A DNA stretch of 64,000 nt from Pandoraea vervacti (GTDB taxonomy: Bacteria; Pseudomonadota; Gammaproteobacteria; Burkholderiales; Burkholderiaceae): positions 1,302,001 to 1,366,000 of the forward strand of contig NZ_CP010897.2 of NCBI RefSeq assembly GCF_000934605.2, read 5' to 3'. The translations under genes were made by a program, and so were the position numbers. Below the pieces are notes generated by a model, which ran no database searches, was not told the origin of the DNA, and worked only from the letters and a program-made list of their open reading frames with translations. The first letter of the stretch is position 1, and each line of letters opens with the position of its first letter. Below, one piece after another: positions 8,875 through 17,699 of the stretch.

Positions 8875-10371
8875 ATGAGCCATCAAGATTTGCTGCAAGG
8901 GTTTTCGAGCGATATTCTGGTCGGCGGCGAATGGCGCGCCGGCACCGGCAAGCGCTATCAGAGCCTGTACCCGGCGGACGAGAGCGTGAACGCCGAGATC
9001 GCCGCTGCTGGCGCCGACGACGCTGTCGAGGCTGTCGAAGCGGCCGACGCCGCGTGGCGTCGTGCCGACTGGGCCGGTCTCAAACCGCATCAGCGCGCGG
9101 CCGTGCTGCACCGCGTGGCCGACGGCATTACGCAGCGCGCCGAAGCGCTCGCGCATCTGCAACGTCGCGACAACGGCAAGCCGATCAGCGAGACGCGCGC
9201 CCTCGTGGCGAGCGCGGCGGGCACGTTCCGCTATTTCGCCGCGTGCCTGGAGACGCTGGAGCAGACGCTCACGCCGTCGCGCGGCGACTACCTGACGATG
9301 AGCGTGCACGAGCCGTTGGGTGTGATCGCGGCAATCACGCCGTGGAACTCGCCCATCGCCTCCGACGCGCAGAAGCTCGCGCCCGCGCTGGCTGCGGGCA
9401 ACGCTGTGGTGCTCAAGCCGGCGGAAGTCACGCCGCTCGCCTCGCTCGAACTCGGTCGCATCTGCGAAGCCGCCGGTGTGCCGCGCGGCGTGCTCTCGGT
9501 GCTGCCGGGCAAGGGCTCGGTGATCGGCGACATTCTGGTGCGTCACCCCAAGGTCAAGAAGGTGGCATTTACCGGCGGCACCGAAGTCGGTCGCGGCATT
9601 GCCCGTCTGGCAGCGGAAAAGCTCATGCCGGTCTCGCTCGAACTCGGCGGCAAGTCGCCGACCATCGTGTTCGAAGACGCGGACATCGACCACGCCGTCG
9701 CCGGTGTGCTGTACGGCATCTTCAGTTCGTCGGGCGAATCGTGCATTGCAGGCTCGCGTCTGTTCGTGCACAAGGCGATCTTCGACACGTTCGTCGAACG
9801 TCTCGTTGCGGGCGCGAAGCAACTGCGGGTGGGCGACCCGCTGCGCGAGGACACGCAGATGGGACCGCTAGTGACGTCGGCGCATCGCGAGTCCATCGAG
9901 CGCTATGTCGCCATCGGGCTGGACGAGGGCGGTCGCCTGCTGTGCGGCGGTGAGCGCCCGGCGGGCGATGGTCGCGAGAAGGGCTACTTCTATCAACCGA
10001 CGATCATCGCAGGCCTGACGAATCAGGCGCGCATGGTGCAGGAGGAAATCTTCGGTCCGGTGCTTGCCGTGCTGCCGTTCGAGAACGAAGACGATCTGCT
10101 GCGCGAGGCCAACGATAGCGTCTATGGACTCGCAGCCGGGATCTGGACCCGCGACTACAAGCGCGCCTGGCGCATGGGCCGTGCGCTGGAGACCGGCACC
10201 GTCTGGATCAACACCTACAAGCAGTTCTCGATCTCGACGCCATTCGGCGGCTGGAAGGAGAGCGGCATGGGGCGCGAGAAGGGACGTCTGGGGCTGCTGG
10301 AGTACACGAACCAGAAGAGCCTGTACTGGGGCATGAACGATAGCCCGCTCGCCTGGGCGGGGCAGGTCTGA
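8875..10371 (+). CDS. NAD(P)-dependent aldehyde dehydrogenase
   Basis: 498 residues, full family length. The catalytic Cys is in SSGESCIAGSR, the general-base Glu in SLELGGKSP, and the cofactor site in FTGGTEVG. Relatives oxidise semialdehydes such as hydroxymuconic, betaine and sulfoacetaldehyde types. It lies 13 bases after the aspartate-dehydrogenase-like gene and is the last gene of the first block; a 116-base gap follows. A role oxidising the aldehyde made by the ThDP enzyme or by ring cleavage is inferred. Confidence 0.93.
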   Translation: MSHQDLLQGFSSDILVGGEWRAGTGKRYQSLYPADESVNAEIAAAGADDAVEAVEAADAAWRRADWAGLKPHQRAAVLHRVADGITQRAEALAHLQRRDNGKPISETRALVASAAGTFRYFAACLETLEQTLTPSRGDYLTMSVHEPLGVIAAITPWNSPIASDAQKLAPALAAGNAVVLKPAEVTPLASLELGRICEAAGVPRGVLSVLPGKGSVIGDILVRHPKVKKVAFTGGTEVGRGIARLAAEKLMPVSLELGGKSPTIVFEDADIDHAVAGVLYGIFSSSGESCIAGSRLFVHKAIFDTFVERLVAGAKQLRVGDPLREDTQMGPLVTSAHRESIERYVAIGLDEGGRLLCGGERPAGDGREKGYFYQPTIIAGLTNQARMVQEEIFGPVLAVLPFENEDDLLREANDSVYGLAAGIWTRDYKRAWRMGRALETGTVWINTYKQFSISTPFGGWKESGMGREKGRLGLLEYTNQKSLYWGMNDSPLAWAGQV

Positions 10372-10487
10372 CGCCGGCGCATGCCTTGCCGCGCGTGCGG
10401 CGGGCGTGAGGGCGAATGTGAAGCGAATGTGGCAAGCCGCGATGCACGGGGCATCGCGGTCATCCGAAACTTGAGCGAGGCAAAGAT

Positions 10488-11501
10488 ATGTTGTCGATTT
10501 TCCGTGCATCGTTGGCGCGTCGCGCCTTCCTGACGGCTGGCCTGTGCGCTGTGGCCGGACTCACGAGCGTGGCGGCGCCGGTCATGGCGCAGCCAGCCGC
10601 GCAACAGCAGATCACCTATCTGCTGCCGGCCCCGGCGAACCTGCCGGCGTTCGCGCCGCTGATGCTGGCCGAGAAGAAGGGCTACTACGCTGCCGAAGGC
10701 CTGTCGGTGCGTTGGCTGACGGTGCAGGGCGGTGCCGACGTGGGCAAGCAGCTTGCCTCGGGCAATGGCGATCTGGGCGGCGGGCTCGGCGACACGCCGA
10801 TCGTGCTGCGCCCGAACGGGATTCCCATCAAGGGGGTGGCGTTGCTGGGCGGTCGCACGCTGCACCAGCTTGTCGTGCGCGATGACGCGAACATCAAGTC
10901 GCCCGCTGATCTGAAGGGCAAGACGATCACCGTGCTGGCGTATCAGGACACGGGCTTTTACGCAACGCTGGGTCTGCTGGCGTCGGCCGGTCTCACGCGT
11001 AACGACGCGCGTATCCAGGGCGCCGGTCCGGCCGGCGTGTGGCAGCAAGTGGCGACCGGCAAGGCCGAAGTGATGGTCGGCACGCCCGAGTGGGCGCAGA
11101 ACATCGAAGACGCCGGGGTGAAGATCACCATGACGTCGACCGACAAGTACTTCCCGGGCATGGCGCAGGCGATTCTGGCGTCCGACAAGACCATTGCCGA
11201 GAAGCCGGAGATGATCCGCAAGTTCGTGCGTGCCACGGTCAGGTCGGTGGCGGAAATCATGCGCGATCCGGCAGGTGCCGCCAAGGAATACTGCGCGACC
11301 GTGCCGGGGTACAAGGGCAAGGAAGCCGAGATCGAGAAGATTCTCACGTACTACGCCCGCAATGTGTATCCGGGGCAGCAGCGCCTGGGCGCGTTCGATC
11401 CGGCACGCGTGACGAAGCTGCAGGACTTCTACGCGCAGGAGAAGGTCATCCGCGAGAAGTCGAAGGTGGACGATCTGTTCACCAACCAGTTCGTGCAATA
11501 A
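10488..11501 (+). CDS. ABC transporter substrate-binding protein, NMT1/SsuA-like
   Basis: 337 residues. The N-terminus (ARRAFLTAGLCAVAG, cleavage near VMAQP) looks like a signal peptide with a twin-arginine-like pair, so export to the periplasm is expected, perhaps by Tat. The mature part matches binding proteins of the NitT/TauT class (YYAAEGL, GNGDLG, LKGKTI). It is clearly paralogous to the protein at 19161-20231. Likely serves the ATPase/permease at 503-2200, which lacks its own adjacent binding protein. Confidence 0.9.
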   Translation: MLSIFRASLARRAFLTAGLCAVAGLTSVAAPVMAQPAAQQQITYLLPAPANLPAFAPLMLAEKKGYYAAEGLSVRWLTVQGGADVGKQLASGNGDLGGGLGDTPIVLRPNGIPIKGVALLGGRTLHQLVVRDDANIKSPADLKGKTITVLAYQDTGFYATLGLLASAGLTRNDARIQGAGPAGVWQQVATGKAEVMVGTPEWAQNIEDAGVKITMTSTDKYFPGMAQAILASDKTIAEKPEMIRKFVRATVRSVAEIMRDPAGAAKEYCATVPGYKGKEAEIEKILTYYARNVYPGQQRLGAFDPARVTKLQDFYAQEKVIREKSKVDDLFTNQFVQ

Positions 11502-11514
11502 GGCGGGGGGCGTG

Positions 11515-11859
11515 ATGAGTGAGACCACACCGGGCGCCGCCCAACCCGAAACCCTGTTGCTGACGGTGTTCCTGCGTCACGATCAGTCGAACAATCTCGA
11601 CGAATTTCAGGAGCGTCTGAAGGCCGCCGAGTGGTGGGAGCGCTTCCCGCCCGCCGGCGTGAAAGTGGTGTCGTGGACGGTGGCGATGGGCTTCGGCCAG
11701 ATCGTCACGCTGGAACTGCCGCCGCATCTGCTGCCAGTAGTGAATGTGGAGCTGGAGCGCTCGGCGTGGGGCGTGTTCCGCACCGAATGCTATCCGACTT
11801 ACGACTTTGTTCCCGTGCACGCGCGCATTCGCGAACGGGTTCGCAACGGAGGGAAATAA
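11515..11859 (+). CDS. Small conserved protein of unknown function
   Basis: 114 residues from ATG 11515 (a second ATG at 11512 is in frame). It contains LLTVFLRHDQSNNLDEFQ, an acidic-aromatic segment (AAEWWERFPP) and a hydrophobic strand GFGQIVTLELP. No signal peptide and no metal-ligand cluster. It overlaps the next small gene by one base and lies between the binding protein and the Rieske oxygenase, so it is likely a helper of that uptake/oxygenase unit. I do not recognise a family with certainty. Confidence 0.7.
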   Translation: MSETTPGAAQPETLLLTVFLRHDQSNNLDEFQERLKAAEWWERFPPAGVKVVSWTVAMGFGQIVTLELPPHLLPVVNVELERSAWGVFRTECYPTYDFVPVHARIRERVRNGGK

Positions 11860-12077
11860 TGGACCGTTATCTGGAACCGCATCAAGCGCGTCGCCATGAG
11901 CCGACGCAATACGAAAGCCTGCTGGGCGACGCCATCGAGCGCGCCTACGCGGCCGGCACGCACGATCTGGCAGGTCTCGTCGCCTATCTGAATCGCACCG
12001 GCCCCGGCCCGCAGGAAGGCGAAGTGTGGACCGAAGAGGTCTACAAAGCCCAGATCGCCAAGCTGGCCGAAGAGTAA
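11859..12077 (+). CDS. Small recombinase-like helix-turn-helix protein
   Basis: 72 residues from ATG 11859, overlapping the upstream stop (TAATG). The pattern EPHQARRHEPTQYESLLGDA, then AAGTHDLAGLVAYLNRTG and a WTEE segment, resembles short proteins annotated as having a resolvase/recombinase-like HTH, which I recall next to Rieske oxygenase genes in Burkholderiales. It has no catalytic domain, so it is not a recombinase. DNA binding or a structural role with the preceding protein is possible. Confidence 0.65.
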   Translation: MDRYLEPHQARRHEPTQYESLLGDAIERAYAAGTHDLAGLVAYLNRTGPGPQEGEVWTEEVYKAQIAKLAEE

Positions 12078-12153
12078 AACACCACCTAACGCGATCGCCG
12101 CTCACCCGCTTGCGTGAGCGACGAACGCGATACAGAGGTTAGAGAGGTCCCCC

Positions 12154-13185
12154 ATGACAACGCAACAGCCCATTCTCACTGCCGACGCCATTCTCGAGCG
12201 CGGCCTGAAGAACCTTTGGTATCCGATTTGCCCGTCGCACATGATCGGCCGTGAGCCTGTCTCGCTGCGCCGTCTGGGCAAGAAGCTCGTGTTCTGGCGT
12301 GACCAGGACAACAAGGTGCACGCGCTCGACGACCATTGTCCGCACCGTGGCGCGCCGCTGTCGAAAGGCATCGTGATGGGCGATCGCATCGCCTGCGGCT
12401 ATCACGGCGTGCAAGTGCGCTGCGACGGCACGGTCACGCGCGTGCCGGGCAGCCCGGGCTGCAAGCTCGAAGGCTCGCGTCCGACGCAGGCGTATCACAT
12501 CGTCGAGCGCAACGACGCCGTCTGGCTGTACAACGCGACCGAGAACATCGATACGCCGCCGCCGCTCGTGCTGCCGGCGGAGCTCGATGCCGACGGCGAG
12601 TTCTCGTCGTTCCTGTGCTACACGGAGTGGAAGGGCGACTATCGTTACGTGCTCGATAACGTGATGGATCCCATGCACGGCACGTACCTGCACAAGCAGT
12701 CGCACTCGATGGCCGAAGGCGACAACACGGCCGCATTCCGTATTCGCGACACCGACCGTGGCTTCGTCTTCGAGAAGGAAGGCCAGCGCGACGTGAACTT
12801 CGACTGGACCGAGTGGGCGGACACCGGCACGCACTGGATGCGTCTGGAGATCCCGTACCCGAAGACCGGTGGTCCTGGCGGCAACTTCGTCATCGTGGGC
12901 AGCTACACGCCGATCTCGCCCACGCTCGCCGCCGTGTTCCACTGGCGCTGCCGCAAGCTCGACGGCTGGCAGCGCGACACGTGGCGCTTCCTGTATCGCA
13001 ACCGTCTCGAAGCGCGCCACTGGGCCGTGCTGGAACAGGACCGCGTGATGCTCGAAGACATGGAGCCGGACGCCAACCAGAACGAGCACCTGTATCAGCA
13101 CGACATGGGCATCGTGCGCCTGCGTCGCCATCTGAAGAATCTGGCGAAGGCGGAGCTCGAACGCATGCAGCAGGGCAAGGCGTAA
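12154..13185 (+). CDS. Rieske non-heme iron oxygenase, large subunit
   Basis: 343 residues. The N-terminal Rieske [2Fe-2S] site is C62-P-H64 and C81-GY-H84. The C-terminal catalytic domain has the mononuclear-iron segment DNVMDPMHGTYLH. Length and layout are like single-component-type monooxygenases of the vanillate O-demethylase group, which use a separate ferredoxin reductase; that partner is probably the gene at 13705. It would hydroxylate or demethylate an aromatic or related substrate. Preceded by two small genes and followed by a RidA-family gene. Confidence 0.92.
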   Translation: MTTQQPILTADAILERGLKNLWYPICPSHMIGREPVSLRRLGKKLVFWRDQDNKVHALDDHCPHRGAPLSKGIVMGDRIACGYHGVQVRCDGTVTRVPGSPGCKLEGSRPTQAYHIVERNDAVWLYNATENIDTPPPLVLPAELDADGEFSSFLCYTEWKGDYRYVLDNVMDPMHGTYLHKQSHSMAEGDNTAAFRIRDTDRGFVFEKEGQRDVNFDWTEWADTGTHWMRLEIPYPKTGGPGGNFVIVGSYTPISPTLAAVFHWRCRKLDGWQRDTWRFLYRNRLEARHWAVLEQDRVMLEDMEPDANQNEHLYQHDMGIVRLRRHLKNLAKAELERMQQGKA

Positions 13186-13215
13186 GCCGTGCAAACACAC
13201 GAGACAGGACAGGCG

Positions 13216-13659
13216 ATGCAGATCGAATCCCCCATCAAGGCCGAACGCATCCGTGCGCAGGCGGTGCCGGACCTTGGCACCGCAACGTGGACCAACGGCA
13301 TTCGCTTCGGCAATGAAATCCTGATGTCGGGCATGACCGCGCATCCCGCCACGCGCGACGCGCAAAAACCGCTGACGACCTACGAGCAGACGCTCGTGGT
13401 GCTGGGCAAGATCCGCGCGCTGGTCGAGGCGGGCGGCGGTAGCCTCGCCAACGTCTACAAGCTGGTGGTGTACGTGACGGACATTGCCGACAAGGACGAA
13501 GTCGGTCGTGCACGCCGCGAATTCTTTGCGGACGTGGCGGCAAACGGCGGTGCGTATCCGTGCTCCACGCTCGTGCAGGTAAGCGGTCTGGTGTTTCCGG
13601 AACTGCGCGTGGAGATCGAGGCATTTGCGCGTCTCGACATCGATCTGTCCGCGGCGTGA
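13216..13659 (+). CDS. RidA/YjgF-family protein (reactive imine deaminase)
   Basis: 147 residues from ATG 13216; an in-frame GTG at 13189 would add nine residues and start four bases after the oxygenase stop. The family core is seen in TNGIRFGNEILMSGMTAH, NVYKLVVYVTDI and the C-terminal LRVEIEAFA with the conserved Arg. Family members hydrolyse 2-imino acids, and some are 2-aminomuconate deaminases in meta-cleavage pathways. Either role fits: an imine from the AspDH-like enzyme or an aminated ring-cleavage product. Confidence 0.85.
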   Translation: MQIESPIKAERIRAQAVPDLGTATWTNGIRFGNEILMSGMTAHPATRDAQKPLTTYEQTLVVLGKIRALVEAGGGSLANVYKLVVYVTDIADKDEVGRARREFFADVAANGGAYPCSTLVQVSGLVFPELRVEIEAFARLDIDLSAA

Positions 13660-13704
13660 GCGGCGCGGACATCAGGAAAATCAGCAACATCAGAGAGCGG
13701 CGTT

Positions 13705-14667
13705 ATGAGCAAGTCAAACCTGTCGGCAATGGTGCGCACGCTTCGCTATGAAGCGGCAGGCATCATGAGCATCGAACTCGTGCCTGTGGCGGGCAGCGCA
13801 CCGTTTCCGGACTTCACGCCCGGCGCGCACATCGATCTGCATTTGCCGAGCGGGCTGGTGCGCAGTTACTCGCTCGTCAACGCGCCGGGCGAGCCGAATC
13901 GCTATGTCCTCGGCATTCTGGCCGATCCGAAAAGCCGGGGCGGCTCGCGTTTCATTCACGACAACTTCCGTGTCGGGATGACGCTGGACATCTCCGCGCC
14001 GCGCAATCACTTCGAACTCGACGAAACGGCGCAGCACACCGTGCTGGTCGCGGGCGGCATCGGCGTCACGCCGATTCTGTGCATGTATCGCCGACTGCGT
14101 TCGCTGGGACGCAACGTCAAGTTGATGTACTGCGCGCGCACGTCGCCTCAGGCTGCATTCGTCGAAGAACTCAATGCGCTCGGTGGCGACATTACCTACC
14201 ACTTTGACGATCAGCACGACGACAAGCCGGCGTCGCTCGCGGCGTTTCTGGCGGATCAACCCGCCGGCACGCATGCGTACTGCTGCGGCCCGGGCGTGAT
14301 GCTCGACGCCTTCGAAGCGGCTTGTGCCGACGCGGGAATCGCGAACGTTCACATCGAACGTTTTGCCGCAGCGCCCGACGCGCCGCCGCCTGCGACCTCG
14401 GAGGGCTATGTCGTGACGCTGGCGAAGTCGGGCCGGGAGGTCGCCGTGCCTGCCGGTGCGACGTTGCTCGACACGCTGATCGCTGCGGGCATCGACGCCG
14501 AACACAGTTGCATGGAAGGCGTGTGCGGTGCGTGCGAGACACGCGTGCTCGAAGGCTGCCCGGATCATCGCGACTCGGTGCTGAGCGCATCCGAGCGTGC
14601 GTCGAACAAAGTGATGATGATCTGTGTGTCGGGTTGCAAAGGCGACCGTCTGACGCTGGATCTTTGA
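13705..14667 (+). CDS. Phthalate-dioxygenase-reductase/VanB-type ferredoxin reductase
   Basis: 320 residues. Flavin site RSYSL near residue 53, NAD site GGIGVTP near 117, CCGPG loop, and a C-terminal plant-type [2Fe-2S] domain with CMEGVCGACET and a later Cys. This is the domain order of phthalate dioxygenase reductase and VanB: NADH to FMN to [2Fe-2S] to the oxygenase Rieske centre. Gene order makes the oxygenase at 12154 its electron acceptor; it may also serve the one at 17700, which has no adjacent reductase. Confidence 0.93.
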   Translation: MSKSNLSAMVRTLRYEAAGIMSIELVPVAGSAPFPDFTPGAHIDLHLPSGLVRSYSLVNAPGEPNRYVLGILADPKSRGGSRFIHDNFRVGMTLDISAPRNHFELDETAQHTVLVAGGIGVTPILCMYRRLRSLGRNVKLMYCARTSPQAAFVEELNALGGDITYHFDDQHDDKPASLAAFLADQPAGTHAYCCGPGVMLDAFEAACADAGIANVHIERFAAAPDAPPPATSEGYVVTLAKSGREVAVPAGATLLDTLIAAGIDAEHSCMEGVCGACETRVLEGCPDHRDSVLSASERASNKVMMICVSGCKGDRLTLDL

Positions 14668-14709
14668 TCGCCCGACCCGAACCCATTACCCGAGACACCC
14701 GAGACTGTC

Positions 14710-15681
14710 ATGACGATTCTTGGCATCGAACAAATCACTTACGGGGTCACGGACCTCGACACCTGCCGTCGGTTTCTCGCCGACTGGGGCCTGACCGAAG
14801 TCGCGCTCGACGCCAACGGCGCGCGTTTCGAAACGCTCAACGGTTGCCGCGTGCTGGCCGTGCGTCACGATGATCCATCGCTGCCGCCTGCCATGGAAGA
14901 CGGACCGACGCTGCGCGAAGTCACGTGGGGCGTGACGACGGCCGAGGAAGTCGCGGCCATTGCCGACCGCCTGGCAGGGCAGCCGGGCTACTTCTTCCAG
15001 GACGGCGCGACGGGTTGCATCGATCCGAACGGCCTGGCGGTGCGCGTCGAAGTCACGACCAAACGCGCGCTGGACGTGCAGGGCGCGCCGACCAACCCGT
15101 GGGGACTGCCGGCGCAGCGCGTGAACACCCCGAGTCCGGTGTACGAGCGTGCCCAGCCCATCGAGGTCGGTCATGTCGTGTTCTTTACGAACGCGCTGGC
15201 TGCGACGCAGACGTTCTATGAGGAAAAGCTCGGGTTCGAACTCTCGGATCGTTATCCGGACCGGGGCGCCTTCATGCGCTGCGCGCCGCACGGCGGTCAC
15301 CACGACCTGTTCCTGCTGGCGCTGCCCAACGGCAAGCGCGGCCTGAACCATGTGGCGTTCACGGTACGCGACATTCACGAGGTGTTCGGCGGCGGCATGC
15401 ATATCGACCGCTGCGGCTGGGAAACGCAACTGGGGCCGGGCCGTCACCCGATTTCATCGGCGTATTTCTGGTACTTCAAGAATCCGTGCGGCGCACTCAT
15501 CGAGTACTACGCGGACGAAGACATCCTCACGCCGGAGTGGCAGCCGCGCGACTTCGAGCCGGGGCCGACGGTGTTTGCGGAATGGGCGGTCGACGGAGGG
15601 CTGGACGGCAACACGCGTCGTCAGAAGAAGGGGGCAGAAGCGCCGAGCGGCAAGTTCATGACCGACACGGCCAAGCGCTGA
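14710..15681 (+). CDS. VOC-family extradiol-type dioxygenase
   Basis: 323 residues with two vicinal-oxygen-chelate modules. Metal ligands of the second module are visible: His in EVGHVVFF, His in GLNHVAF and Glu in LIEYYADE, as in iron-dependent catechol 2,3-dioxygenases. The N-terminal module is degenerate, also as in that family. It would cleave a dihydroxylated ring adjacent to the hydroxyls, giving a meta-cleavage product for the hydrolase, aldehyde dehydrogenase and RidA protein. Last gene of the block; a terminator follows. Confidence 0.88.
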   Translation: MTILGIEQITYGVTDLDTCRRFLADWGLTEVALDANGARFETLNGCRVLAVRHDDPSLPPAMEDGPTLREVTWGVTTAEEVAAIADRLAGQPGYFFQDGATGCIDPNGLAVRVEVTTKRALDVQGAPTNPWGLPAQRVNTPSPVYERAQPIEVGHVVFFTNALAATQTFYEEKLGFELSDRYPDRGAFMRCAPHGGHHDLFLLALPNGKRGLNHVAFTVRDIHEVFGGGMHIDRCGWETQLGPGRHPISSAYFWYFKNPCGALIEYYADEDILTPEWQPRDFEPGPTVFAEWAVDGGLDGNTRRQKKGAEAPSGKFMTDTAKR

Positions 15682-15765
15682 GTCCGTGCAATTCAAAGTC
15701 GCAGCACGAGTCTGCGCAAGCGTCGTAGCGAGCGCGCCGTCTCCGGGGGGAGCGGCGCGGCACGA

Positions 15766-15804
15766 GGGGGCATGCGTTATGAGCGTAGCGCATTGCCCCC
15801 TTTT
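15766..15804 (+). terminator. Rho-independent terminator after the VOC gene
   Basis: GGGGGCATGCG (15766-15776) pairs with CGCATTGCCCCC (15789-15800) and is followed by TTTT. It lies between the convergent VOC and glutathione peroxidase genes and ends the plus-strand catabolic block. Confidence 0.75.
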
Positions 15805-15835
15805 GCCTGTCACGCGGCGTACTGACGTCGTGTAT

Positions 15836-16381
15836 TTACTTCGCGAGTTCGGCGTCGATGGCGGCGAGCAGGCGCGGATCGTCGGCCTTCACGTCCGGCG
15901 AGAAACGGCCCACGACCTGACCGTTGCGGCCGATCAGGAACTTCTCGAAATTCCACAGCACGTCGGCGGGATTGTCCCGCTCGACGCCGAAGCCCTTCAG
16001 GCGCTCGCGGAACGGGCCTTCACCGGTCGCTTCCGGCTTGGCGTCGACGAGTGCGCTGTACAGCGGGTGACGATCGTCGCCCAGTACGGAAATCTTGGCA
16101 AACAGCGGAAAGGTGACGTTGTACTGCGTGGTGCAGAAGTCGAGGATTTCGGCGTCCGTGCCCGGCTCCTGCCCCTTGAAGTTGTTCGCGGGGAACGCCA
16201 GCACTTCGAGCCCGGCAGCGCGCTTGTCCTCATACAGACGCTCGAGCCCTTCGTATTGCGGCGTGAGACCGCACTTCGAGGCGACGTTCACGACCAGTCG
16301 TACTTTGCCGGCGTACTCGCCGAGCGTGGCTGCCGTGCCGTCGATGCGATTGACGGCGATGGTTTCGATGTGGGTGCTCAT
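15836..16381 (-). CDS. Glutathione peroxidase family protein
   Basis: 181 residues. The peroxidatic Cys37 is in NVASKCGLTPQY, followed by FPANNFKGQEPG, a variant in which the FPCNQF Cys found in some family members is absent. Reduces hydroperoxides with glutathione or thioredoxin as donor; no signal peptide, hence cytoplasmic. It is convergent with the catabolic operon and may protect against peroxide from oxygenase uncoupling, though that link is only positional. Confidence 0.92.
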   Translation of the reverse strand: MSTHIETIAVNRIDGTAATLGEYAGKVRLVVNVASKCGLTPQYEGLERLYEDKRAAGLEVLAFPANNFKGQEPGTDAEILDFCTTQYNVTFPLFAKISVLGDDRHPLYSALVDAKPEATGEGPFRERLKGFGVERDNPADVLWNFEKFLIGRNGQVVGRFSPDVKADDPRLLAAIDAELAK

Positions 16382-16571
16382 GAAAATTTTCCTGTCGTGG
16401 GATGGGCCGGAGGCATGGCCTTCAAGAAGCTGAAGGCGCTTTGGGGGGCGTTCGGCGAGTGTAGCGTAAGGCCGGCGAGCGCGCTCGGCGCCGACGTGAC
16501 AATGTGATGACGCGACGGCCCGGGCGTCGCCACCGCCACCGCGCCACTGCGCCGGTCCGTGCGGCCCGCCG

Positions 16572-17528
16572 TCAGTGAACGCTGCTGTCGAGCAGGTCGC
16601 GGGTGCGCTGCCCGAACGCGCTCGGTGTGTCCCCGCACCAGCGTTTGAACGCGCGCGAGAAGGCTTTCTCCGAGGTGTAGCCCACTTTGTCCGCGACTTC
16701 TGCCACGCGCAGGGTACGCGTAGTTAGCGCCTCGGCGGCCAGATGCATGCGAACGCCGCTCAGATGCGTCATCGGAGCGGTGCCCACGAGCGCTGTGAAG
16801 CGCGCGACGAAACGCGAGCGGGACATGCCGGCCAGCTCAGCCAGTTGGCGCACGTCCCAGGCGGCGGCCGGGTTGCGATGGATCGCGAGCACCGCGCGGC
16901 CCACTTGCTTGTCCAGCAACCCCTTGAGCCGATGCGCGCCTACGCGTTCGTTTTGCAGCACGTGCGCGCGCACCATCTGGACACACAGCACGTCCGACAG
17001 GCGCGCAGCGGCAATCATCCAGCCGGGTTTGCATTCCATCGACTCTTCGATGAAGTTCTGCAACGTCGCTTTCAACCACGGGGCCACAGCCGGGTCGTCC
17101 TGTCGAATGTGAATCACTGCGGGAAGGAGCGCAAAGATCGGGTGGCGATGCGCTGACGCGAAACCCACGATCGCCGTGTGCAGCTCGCACGTCGGTCCCT
17201 CGGCCCCGACGACCATGGCGAGCGGCGTATCGGAGCGCGGCGTGATGCCGCGCTCGGCGAGCAAGTCGTTGAATGGCACCGCCGGGACGTCCGGTGTGCT
17301 GGACATCCGATGCGCACTGCCGTGCGGCAGCAGGACGACATCGCCCTCGCGCACCAGCACCGGCGCCTCTCCTTCGACGTGCAGCCAGCACGACGCCCCG
17401 CGGCAGATCCGGAAGGGAATGCCCTGTACGGCTTCCTTATCGAACGCCCACGGGGCGTGCAGCGTGAAATGGCCGGTGACGACGGCTGTGGCGTGCACAT
17501 CCGCCAGCACTTCGCTTAGTTGATCCAT
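16572..17528 (-). CDS. AraC-family regulator with cupin-type sensor domain
   Basis: 318 residues taking the Met at 17528 (MDQLSEVLADV); the frame opens further to 17597 but that part is basic and unlike the family. The N-terminal cupin-like domain (WAFDKEAVQGIPFRICRG, LLPHGSAHRM) is of the Cupin_6 type, and the C-terminal double HTH contains LAELAGMSRSRFVARF and VAEVADKVGYTSEKAFSRAFKR. Divergent from the Rieske oxygenase at 17700 across 171 bases, so it probably controls that gene, itself, or both. Confidence 0.9.
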   Translation of the reverse strand: MDQLSEVLADVHATAVVTGHFTLHAPWAFDKEAVQGIPFRICRGASCWLHVEGEAPVLVREGDVVLLPHGSAHRMSSTPDVPAVPFNDLLAERGITPRSDTPLAMVVGAEGPTCELHTAIVGFASAHRHPIFALLPAVIHIRQDDPAVAPWLKATLQNFIEESMECKPGWMIAAARLSDVLCVQMVRAHVLQNERVGAHRLKGLLDKQVGRAVLAIHRNPAAAWDVRQLAELAGMSRSRFVARFTALVGTAPMTHLSGVRMHLAAEALTTRTLRVAEVADKVGYTSEKAFSRAFKRWCGDTPSAFGQRTRDLLDSSVH

Positions 17529-17699
17529 GGCGTCTCGCTCGTTCTTGTGGGGGCTGCCGCCCGCATGGGGATCGAACCGGCGCGTGCGCATACGCATACG
17601 GTTGAGACGAACGGCAACTCAATTGAATTTTGCGGTAGTTCCTTGCGCGCGTCTTGCGATCAAAAATCATCGCATTCCCCAGTTCCAGACGAACCGATC

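Noticed and set aside
15836..16381. Selenocysteine-type glutathione peroxidase
   Set aside because: The active-site codon is Cys (residue 37) and there is no in-frame TGA.
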